Below are positions 1 through 8,550 of a stretch of DNA of 26,528 nucleotides, piece by piece. Under the pieces are notes generated by a model. That model searched no databases. It saw only the letters and a list, made by a program, of their open reading frames with translations, and was not told where the DNA came from. This DNA is from Balneolaceae bacterium (GTDB lineage: Bacteria; Bacteroidota; Rhodothermia; Balneolales; Balneolaceae). The stretch lies in the NCBI GenBank assembly GCA_007123985.1, contig SLGA01000014.1, forward strand, positions 1 to 26,528. Direction: 5' to 3'. The first letter of the stretch is position 1. Each line of letters begins with the position of its first letter. The position numbers were made by a program, and so were the translations under genes.

Positions 1-140
1 AAAACTGCCAGCCATTCTAACTCATCCTGTTCCATTTCCTCAAAGGATTGGAAAAACTGAACAGTTTTAAAGGCTGTAGTGGGTTCTTCAGCTCTTTCCG
101 ATTTATTATCTGATGATTTTTCTATTTCGTTGGCCATCAT
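1..140 (-). CDS. Hypothetical protein, N-terminal part only (cut by window edge)
   Basis: An open frame on the minus strand starts at ATG 140-138, or at the next ATG (137-135), and runs off the left edge after about 46 codons. The visible part begins MMANEIEKSSDNKSERAEEP and is hydrophilic and rich in Glu and Ser, with no signal peptide or membrane segment. Further on it reads FQSFEEMEQDELEWLA, an acidic and probably helical stretch. It lies 74 bases downstream of the DUF5995 gene on the same strand, so it may be the third gene of the lgt unit. I do not recognise the family. The 5' end is real, but the length and function cannot be judged. Confidence 0.5.
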   Translation of the reverse strand, partial: MMANEIEKSSDNKSERAEEPTTAFKTVQFFQSFEEMEQDELEWLAV

Positions 141-214
141 CTCAACTTATGAATTACTGAATGTATGAGGCAAAATAATCATCTTTTTTGGGATTTTTGA
201 TTTGGTGTTAAAGA

Positions 215-1018
215 TTACTTTTTCGATCTATTTTTTTTTCTCCTGAACAGATTGAACAGGCTTGTGGCCAAACTGTCCACTCGCTTTGCCACCGTAATTG
301 ATCTTGTGAATCGCGGATCTTTGGTGGGTGATGCCATGATAAGCCGTGCCAGCACAGCAGCCTGTTCATCGAGTGCTTTCCGGAGAATGGTTCTCTCAGC
401 TTCGTTTCTTGCGTTGGCCAGAGCTGTTGCAAATGTCCATGCATGCTCTCTTGCTTTTGGGATGCTGAAGTTTGTAACGTCATCACTGATATGGCCGGTG
501 GTTCGGTCGAGGCGTTCCAAAACGGGGGCATATTTTGTAGCAACCTCACGTTTGAGATTTTCCGTTGACTTCGAAAGGATGGTATTCACCTTAGTGTGAT
601 CATGGTACTTATCATTCCGCCCGGGGTCAATCCCAACATCATGCAAAGAGATGGCCAGATCGTGATTGATGTGTGCATTAATTCCGAGAATCAGGTGCTG
701 TATCACCAGGCCTTCTTTCATTTTTGCAGCTTCAAAAGCAATAAACCACGATTTTGGAATCTGCTTTATATCGCCTTTCTCATAATTGATCAACGCCTCA
801 CGATAGAGGTTCCCAAAGCGGATGAGATACGCCGCAACCCCCTCTGGATCTTTAAATGCGTAATCTAATTGTGAGGCAATTGACCGCGTAATTTCAAGAT
901 AAGATGTGGCAAAAACACCGCGCAGATCTTCTGTATCTATACAGTGCTTTTCAAACTTAGCAAGGCCTTCAGCTACTCCATCAACAGATGAGAATTCAGT
1001 AATTAAATGTTCTGACAT
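215..1018 (-). CDS. DUF5995 family protein
   Basis: A 267-residue soluble protein without signal peptide. It matches my memory of the DUF5995 family: an early FATSYLEITRSIA helix, a DPEGVAAYLIRFGNLYREA stretch near residue 60, then a conserved block around residues 105-122 containing QHLILGINAHINHDL. The His and Asn residues of that block are the family hallmark and could form an active or metal site, but no reaction is established. The C-terminus is basic (FRRKKNRSKK). ATG 1018 is preceded at about 9 bases by a CAGGG that could act as a weak ribosome binding site. It follows lgt on the same strand by 65 bases and may be co-transcribed. Function unknown; the family call is from pattern memory. 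Confidence 0.72.
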   Translation of the reverse strand: MSEHLITEFSSVDGVAEGLAKFEKHCIDTEDLRGVFATSYLEITRSIASQLDYAFKDPEGVAAYLIRFGNLYREALINYEKGDIKQIPKSWFIAFEAAKMKEGLVIQHLILGINAHINHDLAISLHDVGIDPGRNDKYHDHTKVNTILSKSTENLKREVATKYAPVLERLDRTTGHISDDVTNFSIPKAREHAWTFATALANARNEAERTILRKALDEQAAVLARLIMASPTKDPRFTRSITVAKRVDSLATSLFNLFRRKKNRSKK

Positions 1019-1083
1019 AAGAATTGCCCTGTGGTTACAGCAGCTGAAACATTTTAATGAAAAAAGCTCGATTTAAAAGCGAA

Positions 1084-2112
1084 CTATCTGCGCAGAGGTG
1101 CACCCTCTTTTTTCCAGTTTACTTTTTTCCACAAAAGCCAGGCGCCTATCAGTACAAATGGAATGCTCAGAAGCTGGCCCATATCGAACAGGGAGCCCTG
1201 CAGAAAGTCAGCAAGAGTTTCTTTGGTGAATTCAATGAGAAAACGTCCGCTGAACAGCATTACTAAAAAGGCTCCAAAAAGTGACCCTTCCGGCGGTTTA
1301 TTATTGTATTTGAAGTAAATCCAGGCAAGCACAGCGAGTACTATTACACACAATGCAGCCTCATAAAGCATCGATGGGTGACGCGGCAGCATGTCGATTC
1401 GTTCAAAAATGATAGCCCATGGCAAATCAGTCGGCATACCAAGAATTTCGGAGTTGAAAAAGTTTCCAATCCGGATAAACATCCCGCCAATGGCAACGCC
1501 GGGCACAACCCTGTCGGCAACCCACATAAAAGTTACACCTGCTGTTCGTTTGGCATATAACCACATTGCTATGATGATACCAATTGCAGCGCCATGGCTT
1601 GCAAGTCCGCCGGTCCATACCTGCGGAATCAAATGGATGTTGCGCAGATAAAATTCTGCTTCGTAAAAGAAAACATGGCCAAGCCTTGCCCCGATGATTG
1701 TAGCCACCAACACGTAAATAAGCAACCTATCGAGCTCTTCCTGAGGTTTTCCGGCGTCCAGGAAAAGTTTATAGCCAATTGAATATCCCGATATAAAAGC
1801 GAGGGCAAACATCATACCATACCATCGGGGTGCGATAGGGCCTATGCTTTCGAGTGCCGGTGAAGAGATAAACAGAAACGGAAGCTGGCCAACAACAAGC
1901 GCACCAATTACAAGGCTCCAGAAATGAAGTGCAGGCGGCGAGGATGGCTCTTTACCTTTAACTGGAGCGGGTGTGATTTTTTTATAGCCAAAATAGATAG
2001 CAACCACCGAGAGAATGATGCCCCAGATAGAAATTGGAAATGGAAGTGCGATCTCAGGAATAGTGAAGATGATGGGATCTGCATTCCAGGTGATAAAATT
2101 TTGTGAATCCAT
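1084..2112 (-). CDS. lgt: Prolipoprotein diacylglyceryl transferase
   Basis: Lgt transfers the diacylglyceryl group of phosphatidylglycerol to the lipobox cysteine of prolipoproteins in the inner membrane, the first step of lipoprotein maturation. The 342-residue product is a multi-pass membrane protein with the family motifs in order: GARLGHVFFY (141-150, with the essential Arg equivalent to E. coli R143), the signature RIGNFFNSE (214-222) and RHPSMLYEA (244-252). It is about 50 residues longer than E. coli Lgt (291), mostly from a hydrophilic Lys/Pro-rich insertion near residues 44-64 and a longer N-terminus. The start at 2112 sits only 5 bases after a 13-bp hairpin, so initiation may depend on RNA structure. 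DUF5995 follows downstream. A likely substrate lies in the same window, the lipoprotein at 8062-8550. Confidence 0.95.
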   Translation of the reverse strand: MDSQNFITWNADPIIFTIPEIALPFPISIWGIILSVVAIYFGYKKITPAPVKGKEPSSPPALHFWSLVIGALVVGQLPFLFISSPALESIGPIAPRWYGMMFALAFISGYSIGYKLFLDAGKPQEELDRLLIYVLVATIIGARLGHVFFYEAEFYLRNIHLIPQVWTGGLASHGAAIGIIIAMWLYAKRTAGVTFMWVADRVVPGVAIGGMFIRIGNFFNSEILGMPTDLPWAIIFERIDMLPRHPSMLYEAALCVIVLAVLAWIYFKYNNKPPEGSLFGAFLVMLFSGRFLIEFTKETLADFLQGSLFDMGQLLSIPFVLIGAWLLWKKVNWKKEGAPLRR

Positions 2113-2117
2113 GAAAA

Positions 2118-2154
2118 ATTTTCAGGGTTGGTAGTTTAGTACAACCCTGAAAAT
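2118..2154 (-). promoter_or_regulatory. Stem-loop directly upstream of the lgt start codon
   Basis: A perfect 13-bp inverted repeat (arms 2118-2130 and 2142-2154) encloses an 11-base loop. Its core is CAGGGTTG/CAACCCTG. Read on the lgt strand the stem ends in AAAATTTTTC just before the ATG at 2112. If transcribed it would place a stable hairpin over the translation start. It could be a translation-control element, an attenuator-like terminator, or a protein-binding palindrome in the promoter. The structure is seen directly; its role is inference. Confidence 0.5.
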
Positions 2155-2155
2155 A
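2148..2155 (-). promoter_or_regulatory. Possible -7 element for lgt
   Basis: On the minus strand this reads TATTTTCA within TTTTGTATTTTCAGGG. A near-identical block, TTTTTGTATTTTTACAGGG, lies upstream of the phosphoribosyltransferase at 22441, and a relaxed version (CCGTATTTTTAGAGG) lies upstream of gltX. It resembles the TAnnTTTG -7 box of Bacteroidetes, but I could not find a convincing TTTG at -33. It overlaps the outer edge of the lgt hairpin. Confidence 0.28.
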
Positions 2156-2471
2156 CAAAAGGGTCGGGGCAAATACATTGCCATTTCTTAAGGATGGGAG
2201 TTTGTGGGCTTCTTAATGATTAAACATGTGATCAAATAGAAAAAGCCGCTACTCTGCAAGAGAATAATGGTTTTCCTGGCCTGTAAAAATCAGCTTAAAT
2301 ATAGTGATTTCTTGTATCAAGCCTTGAGCTCAGTTAAAACCTATAAGTATATTTGGCGCCTCATTGCAATTACTTCATGTTCAAATTTAATAATGGTTTA
2401 TTACGTTTTGTGTTGCTATGAATTTAGGGTGTTGTTCTATACTTATTGCAGTGGTTTTTTTAACAAAAAGG

Positions 2472-2491
2472 ACGCAAAGTAACGCTAAGGG
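2472..2491. repeat. Two tandem copies of a 10-base ACGCwAAGkr unit
   Basis: ACGCAAAGTA at 2472-2481 is followed directly by ACGCTAAGGG at 2482-2491, seven to eight of ten bases identical. It may be the stub of a dispersed short repeat. Two copies are too few to prove this from one window. Confidence 0.3.
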
Positions 2492-2539
2492 TTTCTTACA
2501 TAACTGTATAAACCTCAATAGGTTGATTCAATTTTACTT

Positions 2540-5500
2540 TTAAAAGAGGCGCCTCAGCAGATCTCTCGCCCCATCCTGGATATAATCTCTCACGATTCGC
2601 TCTATGGTTTCTGTATCGGGACGCACTTGTGGATTAGCCGTGGTGCCTGTAATACGAATGGGTACGGCCATGCGGCCATCTTCGAGCTGAAGAGCATCAG
2701 CAGCTCGGCTCGATATTACAGATGCGATACCTCGTTTAAAGCGCTCAGGCAGCAGTAACGTGGCTCTGTAGTTGATGCGATCGTTCATCATATGGAGGGT
2801 ACCATCCAACTGCATACCCAGATTGCCGCTTGTAATACTGAAGTTTTGAATCGTCATTACGGTATCTTTTATGCTGAAATCGGCATTCCATGCATCAAGG
2901 GTCAGCGTTTCAAGTTCCGATGCATTCAGAAATTCTGCAACACGTTTTTGAATGGGGTGCCCGCGCATCTGTGCACGGCTCATGCCAAATGTACCGCTCG
3001 CATCCGTAGTGGTGATATCGGGGTCGATTTCCGGGGTGAGTTCCGTGAAATAGCGTATCTCGGTGTTAAATTCTCCGGTGATGTAGTTGTGTATGGTACT
3101 TTGCGGGCCAAGAAATCCGGTGTCGCGGAAAAAGGCTTCTGCCCGTACACCTTCCAGTTTTCCGTTAAAGAGGAGATTGGTTTGAAGCGGAGCTGGTACA
3201 TTCCAGTCCATACGGCCGGTGGCAGTACCTTCAAATAGTTTAGCTTCCGCTTCATCCACACGAATCAGAGTTGGTGTAATTCTGCTTGTACCGCTGATCT
3301 CAGTTATCGGGATGCCGAAGATTACCAGGCGGTCGATATTTGCATTTACATTTGCCGTAAGATTTGGCAATTCGATAGGAATAGGGTCGTCTGTTTCATC
3401 ATCCCAGTCTATCATCTCGTCCATGTTTAGGAAACGGCTGCGATACGTACCTGAAATAGCCGGCATGGTTTCGGTTGAGGTGTGATCATCCAGAAAACCG
3501 AGGTAATTACGTAATGCTCCTTGCAGGCTGATGTCGGTTGAGCCGTACATCATGGTGAAGCGCTCGAGGTTCATGGTTTGCGGTGTGATGCTCATCCTGC
3601 CGTTCAGTTCAGTTACGGGAAGGAAGAGCGAATCCCCGGCGGCTGAAACGTTACTCACTTCGAGCGATCCATCTAATGCGATTGCGGTTACATCATTCAC
3701 AGGCCCGCGCGTCCTCAGATTCATAACAGCATCTCCTGCCAGTTCCTGTATCCATGGTTCGAGTGAATAGTACGATGAAACGCTGCTCAGAGCTGCATTA
3801 CCATCAAATGTGAGATCAACTTCGGGGTTATCGCTGAGATAATTTACCACACTACCGCGCATTGAGAGTGCATTTTCTCCGGTTTTAAACCGTGCCTCAC
3901 TGATGGACAGCCTGCGTCCACTCGCTTCAGCACGGAAGGTTACATCCTCAAGTGGGTTTGTTACGATACTGTGTGCAAGGTAGCCGTTGGTAAGCTCGAA
4001 AGTGCTCTGCTGCAGCAGTGTTTCGATTTGATCGGGATCGGGACGGCCGCGAAGAACTACATTGGCTATCAGCTGGCCGCGCATACTCAGGGTGTCTTCA
4101 TCAATCGGATAAAAATCTTTGATAGTTGCCAGATCGAAATTGATGTCGGCAGTTACATCTACAGTTCGGTTATCTTCATCAAGCGGGCGAAGAACACTGC
4201 CGGATAACCGGAGACGATTATTTGCAGCGGTAAATCCAGATTCTTCGATACGAATACGATCCTGGTTGGCATCAATCCGGGCATTAATCTGTTCAATAGG
4301 GCGGGGTACATCGGCATATTTTAAAAGGCCGTTTGTAAGATTGAAAACGCCTGAGAAGACCGCATCTTCGGGGGCATCAATTCGGCCGGTTGCCCGTGCA
4401 GTTGTTTTCAAAAGGCCCGCAAGCTGCTCCACTCCCAGATCTTCAATCGGGTAGAAACTGCTGATGGTTTCCAGGTTGATATCCCCGTCAAGATCCAGAG
4501 AAAAAGTGGCGTCATCTTCAAGCGGGCGTTCTACCATGCCGGATGCGGTGATACTGTTAACACCCGCCCTTGCCCTGAAATTGCTGATTGTTGCCAGGTC
4601 GTTGTTAAAGAGTATCTGAAAGTTAATGTCTTCAATGGCTTCAGGCAGATCAGGATTCTGGAGAAAGCCATCGGCAACTTCAATGGTAACATCAAAGTTT
4701 GGCAAGGTTTCTTCTGAAAAAATTCCTTCAACAGATCCCTCAAGCACCAGAGAGCCCCGGGTTTGCAGGCCGGTTATGTATTCATCAAATGCAGGTGGTG
4801 CCAGGCGCAGCAGTTCTCCGAAATTTTCCGATGATGATGCAAACTGCAGATCCAGAGCGAGTTCCTCACTGCCCCAATCAGAAACAGTACCGGTAAGATT
4901 TAGTGCGAGTCCGCGAATCGAAACCGTACCTTCCGTAAAAGTTGCTATTTCGTTCTCTAAATCAAGTGTTGAAGTTTGATTAATGGCCATCGAGAGATTG
5001 GTGATGTAGGAAGTACCGTCCATTATCACATTAAGTGAGCCAAGTTGTGCATCCACACGGCTTTCCAGAATGTCGCCAAAAAAGAGTGAGATATCGGCGT
5101 CGAGCTGCTCCAGAGAGATGGCTGAATTTGACGTCTCATCGGTGTAAAAAACGGAGGCGTCTCTCAGTGTGAAACCGGGTATGGATATGCTGTATCCGCC
5201 TTCTTCATCCTGAACTCCCTCATCTTCCAGAAGAAAATCGATATTGGTTGTGGAGTCGGCAAAAACGGTATAATTAATTACCGGGCGAGTGATAGAGAGT
5301 CTCGACACTGAGATTTCATCCCGAAAAAGAGGAAATAATTCAATGGAAACAAGCAGTTCATCAAGTGATGCTACCGGCTCACCCTGCGGATCGGGTATGC
5401 GAAGGCCGTCGATATCAAGGCCAAAACGCGGGAAAGTTCGGAAGAATGTGATTGACATCCGGTCTACTTCCACTTCACTGCCAACAGCACTCTGTACTTG

Positions 5501-5611
5501 CGGTAAAATGGTGTTTTTTAAGCGATCATCGGTGAAATAGATATTTAATCCAACAAGGAGGAGAATAAATAGTGCGAGAAGCACTGCTATAATTTTTAAA
5601 AATAATTTCAT
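2540..5611 (-). CDS. AsmA family protein, inner-membrane anchored periplasmic
   Basis: A 1023-residue protein with one N-terminal membrane anchor (residues about 4-26) followed by a long periplasmic, beta-rich region. The opening pattern is typical of AsmA: anchor, then a VGSEVEVDRMSITFFRTFPR segment near residues 43-62 and IDGLRIPDP. The middle consists of many repeats of alternating strands (ISNFRARAG, VTADINFDL and similar), and the C-terminal part near residues 800-1000 resembles the AsmA C-terminal domain with SGNLGMQLDGTLHM and INYRATLLLPE. The wider AsmA/TamB/YhdP group forms groove-like bridges that help move phospholipids or aid outer-membrane assembly. No Shine-Dalgarno is visible. 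It is transcribed in the same direction as the lipoprotein/receptor pair but 171 bases away, so it probably has its own promoter. The family is secure; the specific role is not. Confidence 0.88.
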   Translation of the reverse strand: MKLFLKIIAVLLALFILLLVGLNIYFTDDRLKNTILPQVQSAVGSEVEVDRMSITFFRTFPRFGLDIDGLRIPDPQGEPVASLDELLVSIELFPLFRDEISVSRLSITRPVINYTVFADSTTNIDFLLEDEGVQDEEGGYSISIPGFTLRDASVFYTDETSNSAISLEQLDADISLFFGDILESRVDAQLGSLNVIMDGTSYITNLSMAINQTSTLDLENEIATFTEGTVSIRGLALNLTGTVSDWGSEELALDLQFASSSENFGELLRLAPPAFDEYITGLQTRGSLVLEGSVEGIFSEETLPNFDVTIEVADGFLQNPDLPEAIEDINFQILFNNDLATISNFRARAGVNSITASGMVERPLEDDATFSLDLDGDINLETISSFYPIEDLGVEQLAGLLKTTARATGRIDAPEDAVFSGVFNLTNGLLKYADVPRPIEQINARIDANQDRIRIEESGFTAANNRLRLSGSVLRPLDEDNRTVDVTADINFDLATIKDFYPIDEDTLSMRGQLIANVVLRGRPDPDQIETLLQQSTFELTNGYLAHSIVTNPLEDVTFRAEASGRRLSISEARFKTGENALSMRGSVVNYLSDNPEVDLTFDGNAALSSVSSYYSLEPWIQELAGDAVMNLRTRGPVNDVTAIALDGSLEVSNVSAAGDSLFLPVTELNGRMSITPQTMNLERFTMMYGSTDISLQGALRNYLGFLDDHTSTETMPAISGTYRSRFLNMDEMIDWDDETDDPIPIELPNLTANVNANIDRLVIFGIPITEISGTSRITPTLIRVDEAEAKLFEGTATGRMDWNVPAPLQTNLLFNGKLEGVRAEAFFRDTGFLGPQSTIHNYITGEFNTEIRYFTELTPEIDPDITTTDASGTFGMSRAQMRGHPIQKRVAEFLNASELETLTLDAWNADFSIKDTVMTIQNFSITSGNLGMQLDGTLHMMNDRINYRATLLLPERFKRGIASVISSRAADALQLEDGRMAVPIRITGTTANPQVRPDTETIERIVRDYIQDGARDLLRRLF

Positions 5612-5782
5612 AAGGGCTCTATTGATTTATTAGATAAACGCCTGATAAGTTAAATTGTTTCTATGCGATAGGTACGAAATAAAATGATTATCTGATATAG
5701 AGGGGAATCAATATTTTATCAGTCGCGGTTCTGATAGAATTAAGACTTTTGCCACGGCTAACGGTAACTTATTTGATTTCTT

Positions 5783-8062
5783 TTAAAACCTGAACTCCAC
5801 CACCACCTGAAAATTTCTTGGCGGACCAAATATGGCAGGGCGCTCTACATAGTAGTAATCGAAGAGATTGCGGGCGATGAGTGTTGCGCTGAAATCAAGG
5901 CCGCGAACAGGTTGATTCCACATAAAGCGAAGCCGTGCATCGGTAACATAAACTGCGGGGAATACTTCAGCATCATTCACGAAGAGCGAAAAATCCGAAT
6001 CTACCCGTTCGGGAGCACTTGCGGCCCGGAAATCGATGCCCGCTTCCAGCCAGTTTCGTACGTGCGACCGTGCAGAAGTTTGCAGTAAATGTCGTGATCG
6101 GTACACCAGAGGTTGGTTGAGTTCAAGGTCTTGCGGGTCGAGCAGGGTATAGGCTGCATTTAGATGATGCCGCTGATCAACTGTTGAAAAAGATAGTGAA
6201 GCCTCGGCACCGCGAATGCGGGCTTCCGTGAGGTTGATAAACTGAAACGCACCTCTCTCGGCGATAAACGTGGGCTCAACCAATCGCCGGTATTCATTCC
6301 AGAAACCGGTTAGTTCTGCTTTGATGCTGATGTTTGAACCGATCAGGTTCATGTAGGTAAAGCCGGCTTCGTAACCCGTACTGGTTTCCGGCTGAAGAGC
6401 CAGGTTCGATACAAGCGGAAAAAAATCCTGATTGTTGAAAAATCGCTCGGCCACGCTTGGCACCCGAAAGCCTTTTCCGAGCGAAGTTCGCGCAGTGAGA
6501 TAATCGGTAATGGATAAAGAGGCACTGAATTTCGGGCTGAACTGTGTGGCGGTTTCGAGTGTGTGGATCTGGTAAGCATCATACCGAAAACCGGCAGTGG
6601 TGGTAAGGCGGTTGTTCCAGCTGTATTCACCCTGAAGGAATAATGCACCTTCGGGCTGATTACGCACCATTAGTGAATCCTCACCCACAAATACATCCGA
6701 TCGAACGTAATTTTCATCAAAAGAGCCACCGGCGGTAAGTATAAAATTGTCAGTTGGTTGAATATTTACCTGGGCTTCCCCGCCATATCGTACACCAACA
6801 TTGTGGCGGTCTGATGGCCGCACATTCCCCTCTCTGTCGATGGGGCGAAAGGCCACGCCAAAAAGCCGCCCTTTTATCGTGTATTGAACGGTTTCATTTA
6901 CATTGTGCGTAAAAACAGGGAGAATGGTTAATCGATCCGATAAACCGCGGTTTGATCCCGTAGCGGAATCACCACCCAGCTCGATCTGGCCGGGACGCAG
7001 CGGATCGCGCAATCCGTTCCAGTATAAAAACTGGTAGTTCCTGTTTCTGCGGGCGCCGGTATAGAGGGAAAAATCGATATTTTGCCCAATATTCCAGCCA
7101 AGTTTAGTGTAGAGTTCTGCTCCCTCGGTGGTATTATTTTGCAGATAACCGGAGTTATCAATCAGTTTACCGCTGATCCAGTAACCGAAGCGGCTACCAA
7201 CCTGGTGTGATCGCCCGAATAGTAAACCGCGAATCGGGCGATAGTCAGATGCGCCATCCCAGGATTCTTTCCACTCATCAAACCGAACCGGTTCGTAAAC
7301 ACCGCCAAAAAAACGAAGTGTGGTTTCGGGTTCCTTAGAAAAATCGTTTGTAATCAGGTTGATGACACCTCCCAAAGCACCGCCACCGTAAAGAGCAGAA
7401 CCGGGGCTTTTCAGTACTTCAATTTGCCGTGTTTGAGTTAGCGGCAGGCCGTCAAAATCCATTCCGCCCTGGTCGGGCCCCATCAGCGGAACACCATCAA
7501 CAAGCAGAAGCACCCTGCTGCCCACACCGTACGCAAAGCCTGATGACCCTCTGATGTTAACTGAATTTCCGAGAACCTGAACACCGGGAACATAGTCCAA
7601 AGCCTGATCGAGAGAGGTGATATTTCGGGAGTTGATTTCTGCGGGCGTGATGGTATTCATGCTTACAGAAACCTTGCCTATCAGTTGGCTTCTGCGTGAT
7701 GCTGTAACGACCAGTTCGCCCGACTGAAGCGTTATTGGATTGAGCTGAATGGAAAGGGAGAGGTTTTGTCCCGCTTCAAGAACAATGGTTTGATTGTGCG
7801 TTTGAAAACCAACCATGGAGACCCTCAGGGTGTGTTCACCTGCAGGAATATTTTGAATCCGAAACGCGCCATCGGCATTGGTTGATGTGCCCCGCTGAAT
7901 ATCGGGCAGGCTGATGTGTACACCCGGCAGAGTTTCACCGGTTTGATGTTTCACAACCCCTTCAATGGATGCTCCGTTTTGCTGCGCATCGGTAGTTGAT
8001 ACTGAGATGGCCAGCATCAAAAAAGAGCAAAATAGTGATATGATGAGAGCTGATTTTGCCAT
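5783..8062 (-). CDS. TonB-dependent outer-membrane receptor with carboxypeptidase-regulatory-like domain
   Basis: A 759-residue protein with a signal peptide (about 1-26, ending STTDAQ). A carboxypeptidase-regulatory-like beta-sandwich follows at about 30-110, with GVVKHQTGETLPGVHISLPD and GEHTLRVSMVGF. The plug domain lies near 130-260, with VNIRGSSGFAYG, VLLLVDGVPLMGPD and EVLKSPGSALYGGGALGGVI. A beta-barrel runs to a C-terminal Phe (VVVEFRF), the usual barrel-assembly signal. Such receptors import iron chelates, cobalamin, sugars or peptides using TonB energy. The plug resembles the BtuB/FepA type more than the SusC type, which is longer, and there is no SusD gene beside it. The ATG overlaps the stop of the upstream lipoprotein gene (TAATG), implying coupled translation and a shared function. 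The substrate cannot be read from the sequence; no cobalamin riboswitch was found upstream. Confidence 0.93.
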   Translation of the reverse strand: MAKSALIISLFCSFLMLAISVSTTDAQQNGASIEGVVKHQTGETLPGVHISLPDIQRGTSTNADGAFRIQNIPAGEHTLRVSMVGFQTHNQTIVLEAGQNLSLSIQLNPITLQSGELVVTASRRSQLIGKVSVSMNTITPAEINSRNITSLDQALDYVPGVQVLGNSVNIRGSSGFAYGVGSRVLLLVDGVPLMGPDQGGMDFDGLPLTQTRQIEVLKSPGSALYGGGALGGVINLITNDFSKEPETTLRFFGGVYEPVRFDEWKESWDGASDYRPIRGLLFGRSHQVGSRFGYWISGKLIDNSGYLQNNTTEGAELYTKLGWNIGQNIDFSLYTGARRNRNYQFLYWNGLRDPLRPGQIELGGDSATGSNRGLSDRLTILPVFTHNVNETVQYTIKGRLFGVAFRPIDREGNVRPSDRHNVGVRYGGEAQVNIQPTDNFILTAGGSFDENYVRSDVFVGEDSLMVRNQPEGALFLQGEYSWNNRLTTTAGFRYDAYQIHTLETATQFSPKFSASLSITDYLTARTSLGKGFRVPSVAERFFNNQDFFPLVSNLALQPETSTGYEAGFTYMNLIGSNISIKAELTGFWNEYRRLVEPTFIAERGAFQFINLTEARIRGAEASLSFSTVDQRHHLNAAYTLLDPQDLELNQPLVYRSRHLLQTSARSHVRNWLEAGIDFRAASAPERVDSDFSLFVNDAEVFPAVYVTDARLRFMWNQPVRGLDFSATLIARNLFDYYYVERPAIFGPPRNFQVVVEFRF

Positions 8063-8550
8063 TACTGCACCGGCGGAAAGGGTGGGAGATTATTAAAATC
8101 CACATAGACTGTAACCTCTACGGTATCTCCCCGGATGGTGATAAGTCCGTCGTTTTCATCGTACACTCCGAGGGGCCGCCAGTCAGCCAGGGCGTTCGGG
8201 CCAAACTGATTGGCGATGATGTTATACACATAAACGCCGTTTTCGAGCTCGCCCACAAAAAATTCCTCAGAATCAACGAAGCTTTGCAGGCGATCGCTTG
8301 AGCGCAATGTTCCGCGTAAAAATTCACCTAAAATCTGACTGAAATCAGTTGGGGTAAAAAGGAGAGGCACAAAAATGAGCTCTCTTAACTCGCTGGATGG
8401 AGGCCATTCGCCCGTATAAATTACTGTTCCTGAAATAGCACCAATAGGTTCAGGTTCGGGTGGAGGAGGTTCGAGACCACCCTCACACCCCATCAAAGGC
8501 AAAGATATAGCAGCAACGAGCAATAGATATGTGAGCACTTGTCTGATCAA
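8062..8550 (-). CDS. Small lipoprotein co-encoded with a TonB-dependent receptor
   Basis: A 162-residue lipoprotein. The start is TTG (8550-8548), preceded by AAAGG at 8559-8555. A hydrophobic signal segment leads into a lipobox LMGC with Cys at about residue 22, the site modified by Lgt. A Pro/Glu linker (PPPPEPEP) follows, then a domain beginning ISGTVIYTGEWPPSSELREL that looks like a small beta-sandwich, and NNGL-like turns further on. The C-terminal half has ENGVYVYNIIANQFGPNALA and VEVTVYVDFNNLPPFPP. The stop codon overlaps the receptor ATG by one base. By analogy with accessory lipoproteins of TonB receptors it may bind substrate at the cell surface or in the periplasm. I do not recognise a named family. 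Confidence 0.8.
   Translation of the reverse strand: MIRQVLTYLLLVAAISLPLMGCEGGLEPPPPEPEPIGAISGTVIYTGEWPPSSELRELIFVPLLFTPTDFSQILGEFLRGTLRSSDRLQSFVDSEEFFVGELENGVYVYNIIANQFGPNALADWRPLGVYDENDGLITIRGDTVEVTVYVDFNNLPPFPPVQ

Larger units (their letters stand above)
2113..2539. other. Intergenic region between lgt and the AsmA gene
   Basis: About 427 bases without a supportable gene. It holds the lgt leader with its hairpin (2118-2154), then AT-rich sequence with no convincing reading frame, a short two-copy direct repeat (2472-2491) and a 5-bp hairpin AACCT-CAAT-AGGTT at 2511-2524, just past the AsmA stop. That hairpin lacks a T-tract and would be at most a weak terminator. A 71-codon plus-strand frame at 2267-2482 has cysteine- and tyrosine-rich, chance-like composition and no ribosome binding site. 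Confidence 0.5.

Noticed and set aside
2267..2482. 71-codon plus-strand frame between lgt and the AsmA gene
   Set aside because: Cys/Tyr-rich chance-like composition, no ribosome binding site, and no resemblance to a known family.
2511..2524. AACCT-CAAT-AGGTT hairpin after the AsmA stop as a terminator
   Set aside because: Only five base pairs and no T-tract on either strand.
2792..3238. 148-codon frame antisense to the AsmA gene
   Set aside because: The AsmA frame is complete over the whole region, and the antisense product has no family features.
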